Under the pieces are notes generated by a model, which did no database searches, had not been told where the DNA came from, and worked only from the letters and a program-made list of their open reading frames with translations. Shown piece by piece: positions 26,716 through 33,861 of a stretch of DNA of 45,022 nt. This stretch comes from Planctomycetota bacterium. GTDB lineage: Bacteria; Planctomycetota; UBA1135. Every line of letters starts with the position of its first letter. Position 1 is the stretch's first letter. The translations under genes were made by a program, and so were the position numbers. The stretch covers positions 1 through 45,022 of the forward strand of contig JABHIE010000014.1 in the NCBI GenBank assembly GCA_018671175.1. Reading direction: 5' to 3'.

Positions 26716-27252
26716 CTAAGAAACATGAACCAGACTTGAGATCGGAGTGCCATGCAATTTTTTGCGACCATTTAGGAAATCAAGTTCGACCACAAAAAGC
26801 GCGGCCATGATTTCAGCACCCGTTTTGCGCAAGAGTTGAATCGCAGCATCGGCCGAACCGCCAGTCGCGAGGAGGTCATCAATCAGCAAAACTCGGTCGC
26901 CAGCGCAAGCAGCATCAGTATGCAACTCGAGCGTGTTTTTGCCGTATTCGAGCTCGTAATCGCAGGAGTAGGTCTTCCAGGGCAATTTGCCGGGCTTGCG
27001 GACGGGGATAAACGAGATGCCCATCTGCTGTGCCATCGGTGCACCAAAAAGAAAGCCACGCGACTCAATGCCGGCGATATGCGTTGGCTTGTATGCCGCG
27101 GCCAAATCGCACAAATCAGCAATGCTCGCATCAAAGGCGGCAGGCGCAGACAAAAGCGGCGTGATGTCTTTGAACAGGATGCCGGGCTTAGGGAAGTCAG
27201 GCACATCGCGCAAAAAGTCGTTGTAATCGATTCGTGTTTGGAAGGTCGCCAT
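26716..27252 (-). CDS. apt: adenine phosphoribosyltransferase
   Basis: 178 residues, typical. Motifs: RDVPDFPKPGILFKDITPLL, AGIESRGFLFGAPMAQQ, FIPVRKPGKLPWKT (a loop specific to APRT) and the PRPP-binding RVLLIDDLLATGGSA. It converts adenine and PRPP to AMP in purine salvage. It begins 2 nt after argS and ends 32 nt before the sigma-factor gene. Confidence 0.97.
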   Translation of the reverse strand: MATFQTRIDYNDFLRDVPDFPKPGILFKDITPLLSAPAAFDASIADLCDLAAAYKPTHIAGIESRGFLFGAPMAQQMGISFIPVRKPGKLPWKTYSCDYELEYGKNTLELHTDAACAGDRVLLIDDLLATGGSADAAIQLLRKTGAEIMAALFVVELDFLNGRKKLHGTPISSLVHVS

Positions 27253-27254
27253 AT

Positions 27255-28964
27255 TTACATTTCTTTTGGAGTCGGGACGCCAAGCAAGCCGAGGCCAATG
27301 GCCAAAACATGGCGCAGGCTATCCATGACGGCCAATCGAGCATTGCCGAGCTCGGGCGTCTCAGCTTTGAGCACGGAGCAATTGCGATAAAAAGAATTGC
27401 CCGCTTGACCAATTTTCAACAAAGCTTGAGCAATCAGCATAGGCTCGTTTTTTGCCGCAGCCTCGCGGATGGCTTGAGGGAAGCGACCAATTGCAACCAT
27501 CAAATCACGCGACTCAGGTAAAAGAGCAGGGTCAAATTCACCCCAGGTCGGAGCAGCTTTTTCAGACTTGCGAAGAATCGAGCAGCACCGTGCGTGCGTG
27601 TATTGTAGATAGGGGCCGGTGTCGCCCTCGAAACTCAAGACCTCTTTCCAGTCGAACACCACATCTTTTTGGCGTTGATGCTTGAGGTCATGAAACACAA
27701 TCGCCCCAACTGCGACTTGCTCGGCCACTTGCTCAGCATTTGCCAAGTCGGGGTTTTTTTCAGCGATAATTTCTCGTGCCAATTCAGCCGCGCGATCAAG
27801 GACTTCAGCCAGGGTAAGGACGAGCCCAGAGCGTGTGGAAAGTTTGCCCTCGGTGAGGCGAATAAGCCCAAAAGTGATGTGCTCAATGCGGTCAGACCAC
27901 TCGGATTCGCCCGCCCGTTTGAGCGTTGCCTTGAGCTGATTAAAGTGAAGAATCTGCTCTGAACCAACAACATAGAGGCAGCGATCAAATTGGAACTCAC
28001 TCCAGCGAGAGCGTGCAGCGGCCAAGTCTCGAGTGGCGTAAAGGGTCGTGCCGTGGGCCGTTTTGACCAAACAAGGCGTTTTAATGCCTTCGCTCTTTAG
28101 GTTGACAAGCCACGCGCCATCGTCGAGCTCAAGAATATTTGCCGCTTCGAGGAAGTCGAGCGTGTCTTGCAATTTATCTTCGTACCAACTTTCGCCACGG
28201 AGGAAGTCAAACTCAGTGCCAAGGCGGGCATAAGTGCGCTGGAATTCGCGCAGGCTCAACTCGGTGAATTGCTTCCATGTTTGTCGCGTCTCGTTGTCGA
28301 CACCCGACTCTAATTCTTGGAAGGCCTTTTTCGCATCAGCCGGCAGAGATTCGTCGTCTTTTTCTTCTTTGTGGTAGCGAACATAAATCTCAAGAAGGTG
28401 CCCAATCGGGTCAGCCTCAAGCTTGCTTGCATCGCCCCACCGCTGCCAACCCGCCACCAACTTGCCAAACTGCGAACCCCAGTCGCCAAGGTGATTGATA
28501 CGGACGACATTGTGCCCCAAGTGCTCATAGATGCGAGCCAACGCTGCGCCAATAACAGTTGAGCGCAAATGACCAACATGCATAGGCTTTGCAATGTTGG
28601 GGGACGAAAACTCAACGACGGTCGTCTCGTCAGATGTTGTGCGCGCAAAATCAATACTGCGGGCATGCTCAAGCACGGTTGAGGCTAAGAGCGCGGGGTC
28701 GACTTTGAAATTTAAGAACGGGCCTGCCGCTGCGGCCGTGATGCCTTCGAGATGAAAACCGTCAGCCAAATCACCAGCCAACTGCGCTGGGTTTTTGCCT
28801 GTGGCTTTGCTGAAACGAAAGCAAGGCAAACTGAACTCGCCATGTTTTTCTTCGCGTGGACGCTCAAGCTGCAAGTCGGCGGTCGAAACGCCCAATTCAG
28901 GCGCTATAGCTGTAATGATGCGGTTGGCCAGTGGGTCGAGGCCAAAAGTCGTTGCGTTAGTCAT
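27255..28964 (-). CDS. argS: arginyl-tRNA synthetase
   Basis: 569 residues. The HIGH-type motif is PNIAKPMHVGHLRSTVIG (about residue 117), preceded by an N-terminal Arg-S additional domain with GPFLNFKV. The KMSKS region is present as LTEGKLSTRSG, a known variant. The DALR anticodon-binding domain ends in RLAVMDSLRHVLAIGLGLLGV. It charges tRNA-Arg. The start overlaps the HD-domain gene by 8 nt. Confidence 0.98.
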   Translation of the reverse strand: MTNATTFGLDPLANRIITAIAPELGVSTADLQLERPREEKHGEFSLPCFRFSKATGKNPAQLAGDLADGFHLEGITAAAAGPFLNFKVDPALLASTVLEHARSIDFARTTSDETTVVEFSSPNIAKPMHVGHLRSTVIGAALARIYEHLGHNVVRINHLGDWGSQFGKLVAGWQRWGDASKLEADPIGHLLEIYVRYHKEEKDDESLPADAKKAFQELESGVDNETRQTWKQFTELSLREFQRTYARLGTEFDFLRGESWYEDKLQDTLDFLEAANILELDDGAWLVNLKSEGIKTPCLVKTAHGTTLYATRDLAAARSRWSEFQFDRCLYVVGSEQILHFNQLKATLKRAGESEWSDRIEHITFGLIRLTEGKLSTRSGLVLTLAEVLDRAAELAREIIAEKNPDLANAEQVAEQVAVGAIVFHDLKHQRQKDVVFDWKEVLSFEGDTGPYLQYTHARCCSILRKSEKAAPTWGEFDPALLPESRDLMVAIGRFPQAIREAAAKNEPMLIAQALLKIGQAGNSFYRNCSVLKAETPELGNARLAVMDSLRHVLAIGLGLLGVPTPKEM

Positions 28965-29583
28965 GTTCGAGAATCTCGCCGTAAAGGGGGGCTACGAGGT
29001 CGTGAACCGTAAATCCTAATTGCGCGGAGATTGAGTCGGCGTGTTGGTTGGCAAGTTCTTCGGTGCGGGCCATCCAGGTCGATGCGCCGTATCGATCACG
29101 CAGGTCTTGATGTCGTGTCTTTAAACTCACGATTTGATTGTGCATCACGCAAGAATCGGCAAACGACAAAATGCTGTCTGTTAAAAGCCATTCGCGCGGT
29201 TCAAGGTTGCCGAATACGCCATTTAAGAAATCATCGCTAAACTTTCCAGTGGCGGCCATTTCAGCCTGTTCGCGCCCCTTAAACCAGTGAGTCAGACAGC
29301 CACGCCCTTCGTTGGCGTAACCCAAACTGCGAAGTAGGACAAAGCCAGACCAGCCGTGCATCGGGCCGTTGGACTTGCTTCGGCCAATGTCGTGCAGCAG
29401 ACCCATGACTTCTAGAGTGTCTGGGTTGACCTCTAAAGTAGAGATTGAGTCAGTTTTGCGCTCGATGAGTGCTTCCGCGACTCGTCGAGCGATGCGACCG
29501 ACCAAGCGGCAGTGCAGCGGCCAAAGTTCAGTAGCAGGCCCATAAGTTGCGAGCAGGCCGTGGGCTTCAAGTGGCGTGAGCAT
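28957..29583 (-). CDS. HD-domain phosphohydrolase
   Basis: 208 residues. The HD motif is GLLHDIGRSK (His64-Asp65), preceded by a candidate first metal ligand His24 (WPLHCRLVGR), with a further His near 76 (GPMHGWSGF) and a late Asp in SFADSCV near residue 142. These fit the HD superfamily of metal-dependent phosphohydrolases. The substrate is unknown; small members act on nucleotides or nucleotidyl tRNAs. Its position between a Nudix hydrolase (17-nt overlap) and argS (8-nt overlap) suggests nucleotide housekeeping. Confidence 0.88.
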   Translation of the reverse strand: MLTPLEAHGLLATYGPATELWPLHCRLVGRIARRVAEALIERKTDSISTLEVNPDTLEVMGLLHDIGRSKSNGPMHGWSGFVLLRSLGYANEGRGCLTHWFKGREQAEMAATGKFSDDFLNGVFGNLEPREWLLTDSILSFADSCVMHNQIVSLKTRHQDLRDRYGASTWMARTEELANQHADSISAQLGFTVHDLVAPLYGEILEHD

Positions 29584-30031
29584 GAGTCAAATGCATCGCC
29601 GCGCGAATCAAAGTGCGCTTTAAATCTTGGTGGGGGAGCAACGCCAACGCCTCTTTCTCAGGAAGCCATTGATGCGCTTCGTGCTCGGGGGAGCAAGTGA
29701 TAGCAGCCGTGCAGGGTTTGCTGGAAAGGAAATAAACGACCTGTTTCCAGTAGGAGTCTTTTACGCGATAAGTGCTGACATCTGCAAAGTCATTGACTAA
29801 TTGATTGGGCGTCATCAAAACACCCGTTTCTTCTGCTAGCTCACGCAAGGCTGTTTGAATCAAATCAGAATCATCAGAGTCTGCGTGACCTTTTGCATAA
29901 GACCAGGTGTGATGCAGAGCATTTTGCAACAGCAAGAACTCAATCACGCCGTAATCATTCTTTCGCCAGACCACAATGCCTGCTGCAAGGACAGGGTCTT
30001 CGGGCGTGCCGCTTGCCTCGCGCTTAGCCAA
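29567..30031 (-). CDS. Nudix hydrolase (diadenosine polyphosphate hydrolase-like)
   Basis: 154 residues. The Nudix box is present in altered form: GHADSDDSDLIQTALRELAEETG has the REL.EE.G core, but the spacing from the first Gly is one residue longer than GX5EX7REUXEEXGU and the first Glu is Asp. The flanks WSYAKGHADS and VVYFLSSKP fit Ap4A-hydrolase-like members, which usually read W.(F/L)PKGH. It hydrolyses a nucleoside diphosphate linked to another group. It overlaps the HD-domain gene by 17 nt, and the upstream small gene ends 2 nt before it. Confidence 0.88.
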   Translation of the reverse strand: MAKREASGTPEDPVLAAGIVVWRKNDYGVIEFLLLQNALHHTWSYAKGHADSDDSDLIQTALRELAEETGVLMTPNQLVNDFADVSTYRVKDSYWKQVVYFLSSKPCTAAITCSPEHEAHQWLPEKEALALLPHQDLKRTLIRAAMHLTHAHAT

Positions 30032-30033
30032 CT

Positions 30034-30246
30034 TTAAGAGCCAGCTTCGGCTTCTTGATTAGGAGCCGTTTGCTCTGTCGGCGTCAAGGCCGCCTTGGCC
30101 TCTTCTTCGGTGGAAAAATACGACCGCTTGCCATCTATCGTTAGTGCCCAGCAATAGGCATAAACCGAGTGAGCGGGCACATCAACTTTGTGCTCGTTGA
30201 GTAGTTTGCGGTTAACGAAGAGGCGTTCAATTACAGGCTCTGACAT
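30034..30246 (-). CDS. small hypothetical protein
   Basis: About 70 residues from ATG 30246, or 73 from ATG 30255. No signal or membrane segment. The core reads MSEPVIERLFVNRKLLNE, then SVYAYCWALTIDGKRSYFSTEEEAKAAL, then an acidic Ala/Glu-rich tail. The pattern YCWALTIDGKR followed by STEEEA resembles small surface-like proteins (DUF2188-like) that carry an Asp-Gly-Lys strand pair, but I cannot assign a family. TAGAAT lies 7 nt before ATG 30246, which favours that start. It heads the long housekeeping operon. Confidence 0.65.
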   Translation of the reverse strand: MSEPVIERLFVNRKLLNEHKVDVPAHSVYAYCWALTIDGKRSYFSTEEEAKAALTPTEQTAPNQEAEAGS

Positions 30247-30253
30247 GGAAGCC

Positions 30254-30263
30254 ATTCTACAAT
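30254..30263. promoter_or_regulatory. candidate overlapping -10 elements of a divergent leaderless pair
   Basis: ATTCTACAAT (30254-30263) contains TAGAAT on the minus strand (30254-30259), 7 nt before ATG 30246, and TACAAT on the plus strand (30258-30263), 9 nt before the pyrK ATG at 30273. The gap between the two start codons is 26 nt. No strong -35 is visible and no Shine-Dalgarno precedes either start. Confidence 0.45.
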
Positions 30264-30272
30264 CTAACGCGC

Positions 30273-31091
30273 ATGGTTTCCCTCTCTGCTGATGCTCGAT
30301 GCGGTTCTGCATTGATTACTAACACCCGTTCTTGCGGCAATGATGCTTTTGTGCTTGAGTTGCAATTAAGCGCACCCATCGGTGAGCTGCGCGCGGGGCG
30401 ATTTGCGATGTTGTCTCCTGAAAATGGAGCCGGCCCTGTAATCCCGCGGCCGATAAGTATTTACGATTATGATGGTGGCATAAAAATATCCTTTCTCATT
30501 CAGATTTTGGGTCGTGGCACGCGGGTTTTAGCGGCCTTGCGCCCTGGGCATAAGGTGTCAATTACCGTTCCGCTAGGAAATGGCTTCCCTGAAACTATTT
30601 TTAATCGCGAGGCCGTGGCTGTCGCTGGTGGCGTTGGTTGCGCACCTTTCCTGACTTGGTTGCGCCAACGCGAGGCTCAAAGCAAGAATACGCACATGAT
30701 TTATGGCGCGCGTTCGGCTGATCGACTTTATGAACTTGATGCTTTTCAACAAGCACCCGGTCGTTTGGTTTGCGCCACAGATGATGGCTCTTTGGGCTTT
30801 GTAGGCAATGCGGTGCAGGCCGTGCAAACTGAAATTGCTGAGGGCCGCATTTCCTCTGATGCTGTTTTTCTTGCGTGTGGCCCAGCGCCACTTTTGCACG
30901 GTTTTGCCGCTTGGGCACGCGAGCAAAAAGTTGAGGCTTATTTGAGTCTCGAAACATACATGGGCTGTGGCATTGGCGTTTGTAATGCATGCCCGACCCC
31001 TTCCTCGGAATCGGGTGCTTTCAGTGATTGGCCGTGGGTCAAGACTTGCATTCAGGGCCCCGTGTTCCGCCTCTCTGACATTCGTTTTTAA
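30273..31091 (+). CDS. pyrK: dihydroorotate dehydrogenase electron-transfer subunit (PyrK-like)
   Basis: 272 residues. An FAD domain includes RAGRFAMLSP and RPISIYDYDG, then FLIQILGRGTRVLAAL. The NAD region has AVAGGVGCAPFLTWLR and IYGARSADRLYEL, and VFLACGPAPLLHG. The [2Fe-2S] domain is MGCGIGVCNACP with a fourth Cys in KTCIQGPVF, so all four ligands are present. PyrK passes electrons from DHOD to NAD+ in pyrimidine synthesis. pyrD is not adjacent here, so the catalytic partner must be elsewhere. PTPS follows after 8 nt. Confidence 0.93.
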   Translation: MVSLSADARCGSALITNTRSCGNDAFVLELQLSAPIGELRAGRFAMLSPENGAGPVIPRPISIYDYDGGIKISFLIQILGRGTRVLAALRPGHKVSITVPLGNGFPETIFNREAVAVAGGVGCAPFLTWLRQREAQSKNTHMIYGARSADRLYELDAFQQAPGRLVCATDDGSLGFVGNAVQAVQTEIAEGRISSDAVFLACGPAPLLHGFAAWAREQKVEAYLSLETYMGCGIGVCNACPTPSSESGAFSDWPWVKTCIQGPVFRLSDIRF

Positions 31092-31099
31092 TAAGTCAA

Positions 31100-31591
31100 A
31101 TGGAAAGCTGGTCTATCGAAGTGGATAAAGAGAATCTTAAATTCTCATCCGCGCATTTCTTGATTTTCCCTGATGGTTCGGCTGAGCGATTGCACGGGCA
31201 CAACTATCGTGTTTATGTCAAAGTCAGCGGCGAGTTGTGTGAGCATGGTTTGGTGTTTGATTTTCAAAAAGTAAAGCCCGTCGTCCGCAGCCTGGTGGGT
31301 GAGCTTGACGAGCGATGGCTCATCCCAGGTGAGCACAAAGAACTAAAAGTAGTAACCCGCGATGACGGCATTGTCGAGGTGCGCTATCGAGAGCGTTACT
31401 ACGCTGCCCCCGCCGCCGATATTTTGATCCTGCCCATCAACAACACATCGGCTGAAAATCTAGCCGCTTGGGTTGGGCGCCACCTCCGCGAACGCCTTGA
31501 AAGCGCCTTCCCCGGGGCCTCTATCCATGCGCTTGAAGTCGCGGTGGAAGAGACCCCGGGGCAGCGGGGTGTGTATCGATTCGAAATCTAG
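31100..31591 (+). CDS. 6-pyruvoyl-tetrahydropterin synthase family enzyme, PTPS-III-type motif
   Basis: 163 residues. The zinc-binding histidines are His19 (FSSAHF), His32 and His34 (LHGHNY). The residue set that decides class is ExxHGH: Glu29-Arg-Leu-His32-Gly-His34. QueD enzymes carry CxxxHGH, and no Cys is found upstream of HGH here. ExxHGH is the pattern described for PTPS-III proteins, which make 6-hydroxymethyl-dihydropterin from dihydroneopterin triphosphate and can replace FolB in folate synthesis. A roughly 40-residue insertion (about 70-110) is present, as in some bacterial paralogs. Its stop overlaps the glycosidase stop on the other strand. It lies 8 nt after pyrK. Confidence 0.85.
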   Translation: MESWSIEVDKENLKFSSAHFLIFPDGSAERLHGHNYRVYVKVSGELCEHGLVFDFQKVKPVVRSLVGELDERWLIPGEHKELKVVTRDDGIVEVRYRERYYAAPAADILILPINNTSAENLAAWVGRHLRERLESAFPGASIHALEVAVEETPGQRGVYRFEI

Positions 31592-33573
31592 TAGAGCTGG
31601 ATATCGATGACAGTCACGGCTTCAGGTTCAATCTCTAGCCTGATGATGTTGCCTTCGAGGGTGACTGCTGCTTGCTCTGCACTTTCAATTTGAAGAGCTG
31701 TTTCAGGCAGTGAGTTGAGCATCGCTTCGCTTTCGAGGCGGTATTCGAATGTGGCCCGCCCTTGGAATCTTGAGATGTAGTTGAGCTCTTGGTGAGACAT
31801 TCCCATCTTGGTACCCATGGCTGCAAGATTGCCTTCGTATTGAGTGACTTGATCTAGCGTAACTGGGTAGCCCATATCATTAAGCTCCTTGACGGTCGCT
31901 TCGCGGGCGAGTTGACGAGCCACTTTTTCTGAATGTGCGATTCTATCTTGAAGGGCATCAACATATTGCGTTGGAGCGTTGTGACTCGAATCGAATCGAA
32001 CGACGCGTGCAATTTGAAAGTCGCTATTCGTGTTGAGATTGAGTTCAACCTCGCGGTTGTTGCTCTTCCAAGACTTGATTGTCCTCAACTCGCTTTCTAG
32101 TGCGAAGGAAAAGGACGCTTCTTCTGCAGTCATCCCTGCACTCATTAGATTCATCTCTGACGGGTAGAGTGTGCTTGACTCACTAACGGCTAGTTTATAG
32201 AGCATCCACATTGTGCTTGCTGAGTAACCATTCTCTCGGCAGGCTGACGCGTAGGCCCATTCAGCATCTTCTACGGAGTTTGAAAGTACCATTCGGAGGC
32301 GATTGCCTGACCGTGAGGAGAATAATTGAAGGCTATATTCGCTTTCGTAACGCTCCGTCCGGGCGCGAACTTCTTGCATCATTGGCATGAACTCTTCCAT
32401 TAAGCGGAATGCGGGCTTCTTGATTCCATGATGCGAGATGGATCCAACACCCTCTCCGACAAGGTCTTCTACTGGGTCATCCAGTAATTTGAAGAAAACA
32501 GCGTTGTCGATACCACTTTCAATAGCAGTTGTCATGAAGCCAGCAAAGCTTGCTGCTGAGTTAGAGCGGTCGTGCTGAATAGTAGGCCCTTGGACAGCAG
32601 AGTGTAGGTTCCATTCTGTCATCATCAATTCTGCTTCGGGAAAACCAAGATTGGCAAGCAGGCCGCGTGCTGTATCACACCATTTACTGCGAACAAGTTC
32701 ACTTGTCGGTGCGTAGTTGTGCCAGGAAATGAAGTCGAGTGGTAGATTCTCTGCCGCAGCTTGTTCGGCTATCGTAATGAGAGCGGGCTGGTCACCACCC
32801 ATCTTTGATCTCCAGTTGGCTGCGCCCATGCCGCCGATTTTGATGCTTGGGAATTCTTGGCGAATTCGAAGGGAAACGGCCTTGTAGAGAAGAAGGAAGT
32901 TCTCCAACGAGCTACTCCAATAGTGTGGGATATCTGGTTCGTCCCAAATCTCAACATAATCAGGAATGATTCCATAATCTTCATCCAATCGTTCAATGCG
33001 TGCAATGATTAGGTCGCAGTATGCGTCAAGGTCAGAAGGCATGGAGCGGGCGTAGACTGGAAAGAAAGGCCCTAGCTCTTCGCCCTCGAAGGCTGTGGCC
33101 AGTTCGAACGGCGTCCCAGTAACCGTAATCATCGTGAGTAAGCCAGAGTCTCTAGCATCACGAAGACTCCGTCCCTCAATATCATTGTCCGAGAACATGT
33201 TTACGAATAAGCGAAATAGCCCGCCTCGCCCACCTGCTTGGCCATACATCTCAAGCGCTTTTGGCCATGCGAAGTTGCTTGAGATGCCCAAAATGCCACT
33301 TCCAACTGCTGGCAGAAGGTCGTCGGCATAAATTCTGAAAGAACCCTCGGCAATGGCTACAGCGTTGTCGCCGGATTCATCATCACCTTGCTCTTGGTCG
33401 TCATCGCCCATTCCACCACTTGTGCCGGTATCGCCATTGCCTGCGATGGGTTGATTTTGATTGCCGCCGTCATCATCTTCAGGAGCTGGGACGCAAGAAA
33501 TCTGCGTCAGGGCAAAAGCCGTGAGCAGAAGGAATGTTTTTAGTAAGGACTTCATCATCAATTTAGTGGCCAT
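31588..33573 (-). CDS. secreted glycoside-hydrolase-like lipoprotein (clan GH-A type)
   Basis: About 661 residues from ATG 33573, chosen because GGAG lies 8 nt upstream; a TTG at 33591 would add 6 residues. The signal peptide ends in LTQISC, a probable lipidation site, and is followed by an acidic Gly/Asp/Gln-rich linker (about residues 32-75) typical of surface lipoproteins. The catalytic region resembles clan GH-A enzymes such as GH39: YVEIWDEPDI (acid/base Glu, with Asp where the clan usually has Asn) and LMMTEWNLH (nucleophile Glu). The C-terminal third looks like a beta-rich domain with TATFEYRL-like strands. It would cut a polysaccharide outside the cell; substrate unknown. The gene looks more AT-rich than its neighbours, which may reflect recent transfer. 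Confidence 0.72.
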   Translation of the reverse strand: MATKLMMKSLLKTFLLLTAFALTQISCVPAPEDDDGGNQNQPIAGNGDTGTSGGMGDDDQEQGDDESGDNAVAIAEGSFRIYADDLLPAVGSGILGISSNFAWPKALEMYGQAGGRGGLFRLFVNMFSDNDIEGRSLRDARDSGLLTMITVTGTPFELATAFEGEELGPFFPVYARSMPSDLDAYCDLIIARIERLDEDYGIIPDYVEIWDEPDIPHYWSSSLENFLLLYKAVSLRIRQEFPSIKIGGMGAANWRSKMGGDQPALITIAEQAAAENLPLDFISWHNYAPTSELVRSKWCDTARGLLANLGFPEAELMMTEWNLHSAVQGPTIQHDRSNSAASFAGFMTTAIESGIDNAVFFKLLDDPVEDLVGEGVGSISHHGIKKPAFRLMEEFMPMMQEVRARTERYESEYSLQLFSSRSGNRLRMVLSNSVEDAEWAYASACRENGYSASTMWMLYKLAVSESSTLYPSEMNLMSAGMTAEEASFSFALESELRTIKSWKSNNREVELNLNTNSDFQIARVVRFDSSHNAPTQYVDALQDRIAHSEKVARQLAREATVKELNDMGYPVTLDQVTQYEGNLAAMGTKMGMSHQELNYISRFQGRATFEYRLESEAMLNSLPETALQIESAEQAAVTLEGNIIRLEIEPEAVTVIDIQLY

Positions 33574-33625
33574 TTCGTTGGCTCCATTCAATTGCGGATG
33601 GCAAACGCCCTACTTAAGGAATATC

Positions 33626-33654
33626 TTTCGGAATAATGGGCGCAGGGGTACACT
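33626..33654 (+). promoter_or_regulatory. candidate promoter of tRNA-Pro
   Basis: TTTCGG (33626-33631) and TACACT (33649-33654) are separated by 17 bases and lie 44 bases before the tRNA. The -35 match is weak. Confidence 0.35.
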
Positions 33655-33662
33655 TTGCGCCC
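33638..33662. repeat. inverted repeat between the glycosidase and tRNA genes
   Basis: GGGCGCA (33638-33644) and TGCGCCC (33656-33662) are perfect arms separated by 11 bases. They surround the candidate -10 of the tRNA promoter, so they may form an operator or hairpin. The region is the 5' flank of both divergent genes. Confidence 0.5.
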
Positions 33663-33697
33663 TCAATGAGTGGCTTTTGCTGCTCGAGAAAGGTGTC

Positions 33698-33775
33698 CGG
33701 GGCGTAGCGCAGCCTGGCTAGCGCGCTGCAATGGGGTTGCAGAGGTCGGAAGTTCGAATCTTCTCGCCCCGACCA
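33698..33775 (+). tRNA. tRNA-Pro, anticodon GGG
   Basis: A 78-nt cloverleaf with CCA encoded at 33773-33775. The acceptor stem pairs CGGGGCG (33698-33704) with CGCCCCG (33765-33771). The D arm has GCGC stems around AGCCTGGCTA. The anticodon arm is CTGCA-ATGGGGT-TGCAG, so the anticodon is GGG, reading CCC. The T arm contains TTCGAAT. The sequence as a whole reads like bacterial tRNA-Pro. A perfect hairpin lies 38 bases downstream. Confidence 0.97.
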
Positions 33776-33813
33776 TCTTTCCTTCGAGGCTGCTTGTTAG
33801 CAGTAAATGAAAG

Positions 33814-33841
33814 CAGGGTGCTGACCTAAGTCAGCACCCTG
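33814..33841. terminator. strong hairpin after tRNA-Pro
   Basis: CAGGGTGCTGAC (33814-33825) and GTCAGCACCCTG (33830-33841) form a perfect 12-bp stem with loop CTAA. The T tract is weak (TATGTGTTT), but stability is high. The metalloprotease gene on the other strand ends at 33862, so it may terminate both. Confidence 0.8.
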
Positions 33842-33861
33842 TATGTGTTTAAGGCGTTTCG

